From: an uncultured bacterium | GTDB lineage: Bacteria > Patescibacteria > Microgenomatia > Levybacterales > UBA12049 | Length of the DNA: 9,327 nucleotides | Direction: 5' to 3' | Assembly (NCBI GenBank): GCA_946885425.1 | Contig: CAMPGJ010000034.1 | Span: forward strand, 1-9,327 | Part shown: positions 1 through 4,817 of the stretch, piece by piece | Position numbering within the stretch: the first letter of the stretch is position 1 | Layout: the number at the start of each line of letters is the position of its first letter | Notes under the pieces: model-generated | What the model saw: only the letters and a program-made list of their open reading frames with translations | Told to the model about the DNA's origin: nothing | The model's database searches: none | Translations under genes and position numbers: made by a program

Positions 1-83
1 GTCCTATATACATATCCCCATACTTTTCCACAATATAATAGGAAAATTAAATTTTCTTTAAATGCATGTAATTTTCACTTCAA
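1..83. other. AT-rich intergenic edge, no gene seen
   Basis: No open reading frame or RNA gene could be supported here. The stretch is AT-rich and contains a 15-nt perfect inverted repeat (GAAAATTAAATTTTC, 43-57). It lies beyond the terminator of the tRNA unit, so it probably belongs to whatever is left of the window. Confidence 0.5.
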
Positions 84-121
84 AACAAAAGTACTAGCCT
101 TATAAGACTAGTACTTTTGTT
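84..121 (-). terminator. Intrinsic terminator of the tRNA unit
   Basis: Positions 84-97 and 108-121 form a perfect 14-bp stem (AACAAAAGTACTAG on both strands). The 10-nt loop itself contains CTTATAAG. Read leftward, the 3' arm ends in CTTTTGTTTTG, giving the U-rich tail expected of a Rho-independent terminator. It closes the leftward tRNA-Arg/tRNA-Gly transcript and is symmetric enough to work in both directions. Confidence 0.8.
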
Positions 122-123
122 AG

Positions 124-143
124 TGTGCGGGCAGGGAGAATCG
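124..143 (-). repeat. Displaced copy of the tRNA-Gly 3' end (att-like)
   Basis: The 20 bases at 124-143 are identical to 295-314. They cover the 3' strand of the T-stem, the 3' acceptor strand, the discriminator base and three bases beyond tRNA-Gly. The two copies are 171 bp apart in the same orientation. No 5' part of a tRNA accompanies this copy, so it is a tRNA fragment and not a second gene. Such 3'-end duplications are typical of the far att site left when a tyrosine integrase inserts at a tRNA gene. No integrase lies between the copies, so a remnant or non-autonomous element is an inference. Confidence 0.75.
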
Positions 144-269
144 GTCACGAGTTACTAAGTGCTGCTTGTATTTCACTTTGTTTACACTGCGCAACACTAA
201 GTACTCTCGACCCCGCCTCGCTGCTTCCTCGTCTCTAGAGACGCGCAGCTCCGGCCTTCGATTCTCCCT
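133..269 (-). ncRNA. Folded RNA segment behind tRNA-Gly, closed by tRNA-derived inverted repeats
   Basis: On the leftward transcript, 259-269 and 133-143 form an 11-bp closing helix made of the T-stem 3' strand and its complement. Two hairpin domains lie inside. Domain A pairs 245-249 with 220-224 (GCTGC/GCAGC) and carries a palindrome at 230-243 (CGTCTCTAGAGACG). Domain B pairs 191-203 with 153-165 with one mismatch and one G-U, reinforced by CGAG/CTCG at 206-209 and 148-151. The segment is much richer in GC than its surroundings and lies between tRNA-Gly and the terminator, so it should be co-transcribed. I recognise no known RNA family. A small mobile or structural RNA element is an inference; short reading frames on both strands look accidental. 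Confidence 0.5.
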
Positions 270-296
270 ACTCATAAAAGTAAAAACATCTCTTTG

Positions 297-367
297 TGCG
301 GGCAGGGAGAATCGAACTCCCGTCTCGTCCTTGGCAAGGACGCGTTCTACCACTAAACCATGCCCGC
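297..367 (-). tRNA. tRNA-Gly (GCC)
   Basis: A complete 71-nt cloverleaf reads leftward. The acceptor stem is GCGGGCA/TGCCCGC with discriminator A. The anticodon stem is CGTCC/GGACG with loop TTGCCAA, giving anticodon GCC (plus-strand 333-335). The T-arm is GGGAG-TTCGATT-CTCCC. The three bases after the discriminator are CAA, so CCA is not encoded and must be added enzymatically. It follows tRNA-Arg by 57 nt in the same direction and probably shares its promoter. Its 3' end is duplicated 171 bp downstream. Confidence 0.95.
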
Positions 368-424
368 AATATCTTATTGTTCCTGAATTATATCGCTTCT
401 TTTTGTATTAGCAATTTCCGCTTG

Positions 425-497
425 TGCTCCCGCCAGGACTCGAACCTGGAACAGCTGCTTCGAAGGCAGACATGATATCCGATTTCACCACGGGAGC
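425..497 (-). tRNA. tRNA-Arg (TCG)
   Basis: A complete 73-nt cloverleaf reads leftward. The acceptor stem is GCTCCCG/CGGGAGC with discriminator A. The anticodon loop CTTCGAA gives anticodon TCG (plus-strand 461-463), which reads CGA codons. The T-arm is CCAGG-TTCGAGT-CCTGG. The outermost anticodon-stem pair is a T-C mismatch. The 3' flank is CAA, so CCA is not encoded. It is first in the leftward unit, just behind the promoter shared in a divergent region with cca. Confidence 0.93.
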
Positions 498-506
498 CAG
501 ATCATT

Positions 507-534
507 ATCATACGATGAAAATACTTTTGTTCAA
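507..534 (-). promoter_or_regulatory. Promoter of the tRNA-Arg/tRNA-Gly unit
   Basis: Read leftward there is TTGAAC (534-529), a 16-bp spacer, then TATGAT (512-507). Transcription would start near 500, a few bases ahead of the mature tRNA-Arg 5' end at 497. The region is shared back to back with the cca start. Confidence 0.6.
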
Positions 535-543
535 AATGTATAG

Positions 544-549
544 TACAAT
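544..549 (+). promoter_or_regulatory. -10 element of cca, predicting a leaderless mRNA
   Basis: TACAAT ends exactly 6 nt before the cca ATG, which would place the transcript start on the start codon itself. A nearby TATAGT (539-544) is an alternative. No clear -35 box and no Shine-Dalgarno are visible. Confidence 0.5.
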
Positions 550-555
550 CTTGCT

Positions 556-2019
556 ATGCTATCAATTCCGCAGGAAGTACAGGCAACCATACGGAAACTC
601 CAGGAAAGAGGTTTTGAAGCCTACCTGGTCGGTGGATGTGTTCGTGACATCTTGCTTGGAAGAACACCAAAAGATTGGGATATAACGACAAATGCCCCAC
701 CGGAAGAGATTCAGCAGACATTTGAAAAGACATTCTATGAAAATAGCTATGGGACAGTAGGCATTGTTAGTGAAGAAGCAACTGATGAGTCTCTTAAAGT
801 AATTGAAGTTACACCATATCGTATTGAAAGCGCCTATTCCGACAAACGCCATCCCGATGAAGTCACATTTACTACAAACCTCCTTGATGACTTACAAAGA
901 CGTGATTTTACCATTAATGCAATTGCCTACGATCCAACAAAAAACCAAATTGTTGATCCCCATAATGGCCAAAAAGACATAGAAAACAGAGTGATTAAAG
1001 CTGTTGGCAATCCACTCAAGCGTTTTGATGAAGATGCCCTTAGAATGATGCGGGCCATTCGCCTGTCTACAGAACTGAATTTCCGGATTGATGATGATTC
1101 ACGTGAAACAATAAAGCAGTGTGCTCATACTATTACCTCAATCGCTTCTGAGCGTATCAGGGATGAAATAACACGCATACTGCTATCGCCTGGTCCACGA
1201 AGTGGGATAGAGTTATTACAGCAACTAGGGCTTCTTGAGTATATTTTGCCAGAAATAACAGAGGGAATAGGCGTTGAACAGAATCAGGCGCACTCTTACG
1301 GGGTATTTGAACATCTTCTAAGGACACTTCAGGCCGCTGCTGATAAAGGTTTTTCTCTAGAAGTTCGCCTTGCGGCTTTGTTTCACGATGTTGCTAAGCC
1401 GCACACAAAGGCTTTTGATAATAAAAAGAAAGATTGGTCGTTTCACGGGCATGAGGTAGTTGGAGCAAAGCTAACCAAAAAAAGACTCTCTGAACTAAGA
1501 TTTTCCAATACTATTATTGAAAAGGTTGTGAAACTTGTGCGTTGGCACATGTTTTTCTCAGATACTGAGCAAATAACGCTTTCAGCTGTTCGCAGGCTCA
1601 TTCGTAATGTTGGGATTGAAAACGTCCAGGACCTAATGAATATTCGTGTTTGCGATAGAATTGGAACCGGCAGACCGAAAGAAAAGCCTTATAGATTCAG
1701 AAAATATCAGGCAATGATTGAGGAAGTGTTACGAGACCCCATATCTGTTGGAATGCTTGCAATTGATGGAAAGAAAATAATGGAAGTTACACGTGAAACA
1801 CCCGGTCCACGCGTTGGCTGGATTCTTCATGCCCTTCTTGAAGAGGTTTTGGAAGATCCAACCCTCAATACCCCCCAGTATCTTGAAAAAAGGGCTCTGG
1901 AGCTCTCTGAAATTGATAATACAAAGCTAAAATCTCTTGGAGACACCGGAAAACAGAAGAAAGAAGAAGAAGAAGAACGGGAAGTTAAGGAAATAAGGGA
2001 AAAACACTGGGTAGAATAA
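556..2019 (+). CDS. cca: CCA-adding tRNA nucleotidyltransferase
   Basis: This cytoplasmic enzyme adds or repairs the 3' CCA end of tRNAs from CTP and ATP without a nucleic acid template. The 487-residue product starts with the class II nucleotidyltransferase fold: LVGGCVRD (residues 24-31), then DWD with the metal-binding aspartates D40 and D42. It continues with RRDFTINAIAYD and with FDEDALRMMRA, which carries the EDxxR nucleotide-selecting motif. An HD-type domain follows (LAALFHDVAKP, then FHGHE), as in many bacterial poly(A) polymerase/CCA enzymes. The last ~25 residues are a charged tail rich in E and K. The ATG at 556 places the family motif at its usual distance from the N-terminus. 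No Shine-Dalgarno precedes it. It diverges from two tRNA genes that lack encoded CCA, which fits its role. Poly(A) polymerase is the main alternative name; the context favours CCA addition. Confidence 0.93.
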   Translation: MLSIPQEVQATIRKLQERGFEAYLVGGCVRDILLGRTPKDWDITTNAPPEEIQQTFEKTFYENSYGTVGIVSEEATDESLKVIEVTPYRIESAYSDKRHPDEVTFTTNLLDDLQRRDFTINAIAYDPTKNQIVDPHNGQKDIENRVIKAVGNPLKRFDEDALRMMRAIRLSTELNFRIDDDSRETIKQCAHTITSIASERIRDEITRILLSPGPRSGIELLQQLGLLEYILPEITEGIGVEQNQAHSYGVFEHLLRTLQAAADKGFSLEVRLAALFHDVAKPHTKAFDNKKKDWSFHGHEVVGAKLTKKRLSELRFSNTIIEKVVKLVRWHMFFSDTEQITLSAVRRLIRNVGIENVQDLMNIRVCDRIGTGRPKEKPYRFRKYQAMIEEVLRDPISVGMLAIDGKKIMEVTRETPGPRVGWILHALLEEVLEDPTLNTPQYLEKRALELSEIDNTKLKSLGDTGKQKKEEEEEREVKEIREKHWVE

Positions 2020-2021
2020 CA

Positions 2022-2063
2022 CGGGAAACAACAAACCGCCCTATTGTGGGCGGCGGTTTCCCG
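2022..2063 (+). terminator. Nested hairpin after cca, possible terminator
   Basis: CGGGAAAC (2022-2029) pairs with GTTTCCCG (2056-2063), enclosing CCGCCC (2036-2041) paired with GGGCGG (2048-2053) around a 6-nt loop. A competing register pairs AAACCGCC (2033-2040) with GGCGGTTT (2052-2059). It begins 3 nt after the cca stop, so a role in ending or stabilising that mRNA is likely. The U-tract is short, so termination is uncertain. Confidence 0.5.
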
Positions 2064-2113
2064 CACACCATCTTTAACATCTATGATGTATAAATATCAA
2101 AGATGGTGTGCGG
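2061..2113. repeat. 15-bp perfect inverted repeat with an internal hairpin
   Basis: CCGCACACCATCTTT (2061-2075) is perfectly repeated in inverse at 2099-2113. The 23-nt loop holds a second hairpin, ACATC-TAT-GATGT (2077-2089). The left arm overlaps the last three bases of the preceding hairpin (2061-2063), so the two cannot form fully at the same time. No T-run follows, so this is not a standard terminator. Its function is unknown. Confidence 0.6.
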
Positions 2114-2342
2114 ACTGTAAGACTATTTGAGAATACACAAACCAAAGACAATAAAATACTTATTGTATGAGTCCTGTGTACGTAAAAGATCCCTTGCTCT
2201 TTTATTCCTCAGAAGTAGCCTTCTTATGTTAGCGCGCTATAAAGAACTTATTTTTTGACCTGCAAGATAGATGTCCCGAACAGAATCCAGAACATCAGTA
2301 GATATGTGGGGTATTTTTATTATTTATACCTTGCAAACCATC

Positions 2343-2384
2343 TATAGGACAGTATAAAGGACATTTACTTAAGGTAAAGGACAT
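2343..2384. repeat. GGACA repeat cluster
   Basis: TAAAGGACAT occurs at 2355-2364 and again at 2375-2384, exactly 20 bp apart. A related TATAGGACA lies at 2343-2351. Between the two perfect copies is TTACTTAAGGTAA, a small inverted repeat. Spacing of about two helical turns is compatible with a protein-binding site upstream of the 72-codon ORF, but nothing else supports that. Confidence 0.3.
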
Positions 2385-2476
2385 ATGGGGATAACTTCAT
2401 AAGTAATACAGGAAACTATGGGTTTGTCGAGCAAATGTAGATAACTCCATATTTTTCTAATGATATTATTTATTAG

Positions 2477-2496
2477 TATACTAAGAAAAGGAGGTG
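2477..2496 (+). promoter_or_regulatory. -10 element and strong Shine-Dalgarno of the 72-codon ORF
   Basis: TATACT (2477-2482) would start transcription near 2489. The Shine-Dalgarno AGGAGGTG (2489-2496) begins there and lies 5 nt before the ATG at 2502. This is the only strong anti-16S complementary sequence ahead of a gene in the window. It also decides the start against an upstream in-frame start at 2460. The -35 region is weak. Confidence 0.6.
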
Positions 2497-2501
2497 TTCA
2501 G

Positions 2502-2720
2502 ATGCGACGCAACAGAGTAACACACTGCTACATTTCTATTCCTCGCATTTTGAAAATTGATCCTTTGTATACCACATGGTATCTATTAGGTACCGCCGAC
2601 GGATACCATTCTGGGCATTTGAAACTACCCAAAAATATTTTTTACATGGCTGGCTTTCTCGAAGGAAAGAAACTGTGGGAGTTTCATGTGACCTTATCAA
2701 ATCCCGTCCTTTTCCTTTAG
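2502..2720 (+). CDS. Small orphan protein, 72 residues
   Basis: I do not recognise this product. It begins MRRNR and is basic at the N-terminus. It contains many aromatic residues (YTTWYLL at 23-29; IFYMAGF at 46-52) and ends in a hydrophobic SNPVLFL. There is no clear signal peptide, full membrane helix or known motif. An in-frame start at 2460 would add 14 residues, but it lies before the predicted transcript start and the strong Shine-Dalgarno favours 2502. The stop codon sits inside a terminator-like hairpin. Initiation by Shine-Dalgarno sets it apart from all other genes here, which could mean a different origin or a need for high translation. It stands alone, with 95 bp to the next gene. 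It is real as a translated unit if the ribosome site is used; function unknown. Confidence 0.5.
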   Translation: MRRNRVTHCYISIPRILKIDPLYTTWYLLGTADGYHSGHLKLPKNIFYMAGFLEGKKLWEFHVTLSNPVLFL

Positions 2721-2734
2721 GTCGGGTATATTTT
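2703..2734 (+). terminator. Terminator-like hairpin overlapping the end of the 72-codon ORF
   Basis: CCCGTCC (2703-2709) pairs with GGTCGGG (2720-2726), six pairs plus one T-T mismatch around a 10-nt loop, followed by TATATTTT. The stop codon TAG (2718-2720) lies in the loop and 3' arm. Its position immediately after the ORF supports a Rho-independent terminator of moderate strength. Confidence 0.5.
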
Positions 2735-2777
2735 ATAAATAAAAGATAAAACCTTATCTGAAAATATCTAGACGGTA

Positions 2778-2806
2778 TGCTAGGATACTGACATTAAAGA
2801 TATTCT
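2778..2806 (+). promoter_or_regulatory. Candidate -10 elements of the 265-residue gene
   Basis: Two candidates are visible: an extended -10 TGC-TAGGAT (2778-2786), giving a leader of about 20 nt, and TATTCT (2801-2806), 8 nt before the ATG, giving an almost leaderless mRNA. No Shine-Dalgarno is present before the ATG at 2815. Confidence 0.35.
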
Positions 2807-2814
2807 TAACTAAT

Positions 2815-3612
2815 ATGGGATACGGAGAAAAATCCACTACAGAAAATCAGGAAAATATAGACAATAGAGAACCTAAAAACATTGAGCATAAGCCAGAACC
2901 AAAAAAAGAAAGGCAAGAGCATCTTGCTGAAAAGAAACGAATACTTAATAAGGCAGGATTTGAAGAAATATATCATACCGATTCAGTAGAATATATATTA
3001 CAGGCAGATGAGGCAACAGTTGAGCGAATCCAAAACATGCCAGATGGTAGTTTTGCGAATATTCCAGGAGAAAACGATCCTCGATACGGTAAACTAGTTT
3101 CACTACGCTTTGTAGTATACAAAGGACCTGAAGGGTTATTTGTTTTAAAAGCACAGAATCTTTTTACCGAGCACGGAAAGGTACTTGCTGAAGTAACGAA
3201 AAAACAATTGGAAGGAGTTGGTAAGCCCGGGGGTGATTTTGATACTAGTTTTGAAGCTTTTCAAAGACAACAGGAGATTAAGGAAATTGAAGAGCAAAAC
3301 ATGCAACAAAGAGGATTTGCAGAACTATCTTCAAATGACTTATCCAGGCAATTCTATAGCATATACTCACAAAAGATGAAGTCGGGTGAATTTAAAGGAT
3401 TCTATCAACCTGCAGATAATGCAAAAGAGCCCTCAGATCGCCGGGCAGGGGAAATACTCTACAAATCCAGGGACGGTAAAAAGATTTATAGAAAACTCTT
3501 TAAAGATGGCACTGTAACAATGTCGCTTGCAAAAGAAATTTCCACCTCTACTGCTGAATCCATACAAAATGAAATAGAGACACTTGAGAGTAAAGAGGAA
3601 AAAGCTGCTTAA
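2815..3612 (+). CDS. Unrecognised charged cytoplasmic protein, 265 residues
   Basis: I do not recognise a family. The first ~45 residues are a disordered, highly charged stretch rich in E, K, N and Q. A more ordered region follows (about 46-135), including YGKLVSLRFVVYKGPEGLFV (91-110), which looks like paired beta strands. A second charged segment (145-170) is probably helical, and a third block (175-245) contains GEILYKSRDGKKIYRKLF, again beta-like. There is no signal peptide, membrane segment or cysteine cluster, so it should be cytosolic. The clean reading frame and length make it a real gene. It stands alone on the plus strand and ends 2 bp before the convergent AP endonuclease gene with no room for a terminator, so the two transcripts probably overlap at their 3' ends. 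Confidence 0.8.
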   Translation: MGYGEKSTTENQENIDNREPKNIEHKPEPKKERQEHLAEKKRILNKAGFEEIYHTDSVEYILQADEATVERIQNMPDGSFANIPGENDPRYGKLVSLRFVVYKGPEGLFVLKAQNLFTEHGKVLAEVTKKQLEGVGKPGGDFDTSFEAFQRQQEIKEIEEQNMQQRGFAELSSNDLSRQFYSIYSQKMKSGEFKGFYQPADNAKEPSDRRAGEILYKSRDGKKIYRKLFKDGTVTMSLAKEISTSTAESIQNEIETLESKEEKAA

Positions 3613-3614
3613 GA

Positions 3615-4385
3615 CTAAACAGTAATCTCCAGAAGAACAGGGCAGTGATCAGAACCATAAATATTTGGGAGAATTTCTGAACGGAGTATCTTGTGTTCCA
3701 GATCTGGACTCACAAAAAAATAATCGAGCCTCCAGCCAATATTGCGATCCCGGGCACGCGTATAAGTGTCCCAATACGTGTAGGCATCTTTTGTATGTGG
3801 ATGAAAATGTCTGAAAGTATCTATATATCCTAACTCCACGACTTGATCCATCCACTCCCGCTCTTCCGGCAAAAAACCAACATGATTCCGGTGCCGTTCA
3901 GGCTCTGCTATATCAAGCGGCGTATGTGCAACATTTACATCACCTGTAAAAATGACACTTTCGCCGTATTTTCGAAGCTTCTCTATATATTCTAAAAATG
4001 CATCGTAAAAATCCAGCTTATATGCCAGCCGTTCGGGACCACCACCTCCGTTTGGAAAATAGACATTAAGCAGCGTGAATCCGCTAAACTTTGTTTCTAT
4101 AATACGTCCTTCCTGGTTAAACTCTACCGGTAAAATATCGTAATGTACCTCTTTTGGTTCTTGTTTTGAATATGTTGCGACTCCACTATATCCTTTGCGC
4201 ATTCGGGATGAATTAAAGTATGAGTGATAGCCGGCAGGTTGTCTCATATCCTCAGAGAGTTGTACGCTTTCAGCCTTAATCTCCTGCAGACAAAAGATAT
4301 CCGCAGCATCATCAATAAGCCACTGCCAATAATTACCTTTTTGTAGTGATCGAAGCCCATTTACGTTCCATGAGATGATGCGCAT
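3615..4385 (-). CDS. xth: Exodeoxyribonuclease III / AP endonuclease
   Basis: This Mg2+-dependent base-excision repair enzyme cuts DNA 5' to abasic sites and removes 3' blocking groups or nucleotides. The 256-residue product matches the usual family length and keeps the full active site: SWNVNGLR with N7, LQEIKA with E35, NVYFPNG with Y109, GDVNVAH with D149 and N151, RLDYFF with D221, and GSDHCPV with D246 and H247. YTYWDTYTRARDRNIGWRLD is a typical substrate-facing block. The start at 4385 gives MRIISWNVNG, the standard N-terminus. An extended -10 (TGCTATACT) ends 7 nt before the ATG with no Shine-Dalgarno, so a leaderless mRNA is expected. It diverges from the DUF378 gene and converges with the 265-residue gene. 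ExoA is an equivalent name; the exact substrate preference cannot be read from sequence. Confidence 0.95.
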   Translation of the reverse strand: MRIISWNVNGLRSLQKGNYWQWLIDDAADIFCLQEIKAESVQLSEDMRQPAGYHSYFNSSRMRKGYSGVATYSKQEPKEVHYDILPVEFNQEGRIIETKFSGFTLLNVYFPNGGGGPERLAYKLDFYDAFLEYIEKLRKYGESVIFTGDVNVAHTPLDIAEPERHRNHVGFLPEEREWMDQVVELGYIDTFRHFHPHTKDAYTYWDTYTRARDRNIGWRLDYFFVSPDLEHKILRSEILPNIYGSDHCPVLLEITV

Positions 4386-4392
4386 GATAAAT

Positions 4393-4401
4393 AGTATAGC
4401 A
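4393..4401 (-). promoter_or_regulatory. Extended -10 promoter of the AP endonuclease gene
   Basis: Read leftward, TGC-TATACT ends 7 nt upstream of the ATG at 4385. This places the transcript start at or next to the start codon. The same TGC-TATACT appears upstream of higB, and TGC-TATGAT upstream of xerC. Confidence 0.6.
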
Positions 4402-4438
4402 GGTGTTCATAGCGGTATTGATAAAGCATCTTTGTACC

Positions 4439-4468
4439 TTACAATATATATGAAAGGTTTACTATTAT
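4439..4468 (+). promoter_or_regulatory. Promoter of the DUF378 gene
   Basis: TTACAA (4439-4444), an 18-bp spacer and TATTAT (4463-4468) predict a transcript start near 4475. That leaves a leader of about a dozen bases before the ATG at 4489. No Shine-Dalgarno is visible. Confidence 0.5.
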
Positions 4469-4488
4469 ACATAACACTTTCGTATAGT

Positions 4489-4767
4489 ATGCAAAAAAAA
4501 TGTGGTACTAACTGTGGGCCGGCAACTGTTGCCTGGGTACTTGTTATTATTGGTGCTCTCAATTGGGGACTTGTAGGACTTGGAAATCTAATGGGTTCTA
4601 ACTGGGATTTAGTTGATCTTATATTCGGCAACATTAGTTGGCTCCGTGATATTATTTACCTTCTTGTTGGTATTTCAGGAGTTGTACTTTTGTTTGGATG
4701 CAAGTGCAAGACCTGCAAGACATGTGACGATCCGGTTGCAAATGCAACAGTTACTCCGGTAGCGTAA
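4489..4767 (+). CDS. DUF378-family small membrane protein with cysteine clusters
   Basis: The 92-residue product matches the DUF378 (COG2155) pattern: a first helix containing IGALNWGLVGL (21-31), a short LVDLIFG link, and a second helix RDIIYLLVGISGVVLLFG (53-70). The family's function is unknown. Positive residues at both ends (MQKK; KCKTCK) suggest both termini face the cytoplasm. Unusual here are C5 and C9 before helix 1 and C71, C73, C76 and C79 straight after helix 2, six cysteines that could meet on one membrane face and bind metal (inference). The start at 4489 fits the family N-terminus and the promoter. In-frame ATGs at 4450 and 4375 lie before the predicted transcript start, and 4375 is inside the divergent gene. 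A strong terminator follows the stop by 15 bp. Confidence 0.85.
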   Translation: MQKKCGTNCGPATVAWVLVIIGALNWGLVGLGNLMGSNWDLVDLIFGNISWLRDIIYLLVGISGVVLLFGCKCKTCKTCDDPVANATVTPVA

Positions 4768-4782
4768 GTACATATGCAGATA

Positions 4783-4814
4783 AAAAATCCTCCGACACGT
4801 GTCGGAGGATTTTT
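4783..4814. terminator. Bidirectional terminator, 32-bp perfect palindrome
   Basis: The 32 bases are a perfect palindrome: A-tract, TCCTCCGACAC, GTGTCGGAGGA, T-tract. Either strand gives a GC-rich hairpin followed by a run of Us. It lies between the convergent ends of the DUF378 gene (stop at 4767) and the secreted-protein gene (stop at 4818) and should serve both. Confidence 0.92.
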
Positions 4815-4817
4815 ATA

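Larger units (their letters stand above)
2020..2501. other. 480-bp non-coding stretch between cca and the small ORF
   Basis: No gene could be supported on either strand. The left end (2022-2113) is occupied by nested, mutually exclusive hairpins described separately. Further right are a weak AAAAGA/TCTTTT hairpin near 2178-2197, a GGTAT/ATACC hairpin near 2309-2331 and a cluster of GGACA repeats at 2343-2384. The right end holds the promoter and ribosome-binding site of the next ORF. Confidence 0.5.

Noticed and set aside
24..33. DnaA-box-like TTTTCCACA at the left edge
   Set aside because: A single imperfect copy without other origin features is not evidence for a replication origin.
220..249. 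GGAAGCAGC on the minus strand resembles the conserved helix 8 of SRP RNA
   Set aside because: The GNRA tetraloop and the paired 5' strand of helix 8 are absent; the hairpin loop here is CTAG in a perfect palindrome. The match is a short coincidence.
120..411. Two short reading frames (77 codons minus, 81 codons plus) over the tRNA-Gly region
   Set aside because: They translate the tRNA gene and its folded downstream segment. Strong RNA secondary structure explains the sequence better than coding.
10..2393. Shared words TATGGGGATA and TATAGGAC near position 1 and near 2341-2393
   Set aside because: Many 10-base matches are expected by chance in 9.3 kb, and the order of the words differs between the two places.
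4375..4488. Upstream starts for the DUF378 gene (4375, 4450)
   Set aside because: The first lies inside the divergent AP endonuclease gene and both precede the predicted transcript start. The family N-terminus fits 4489.
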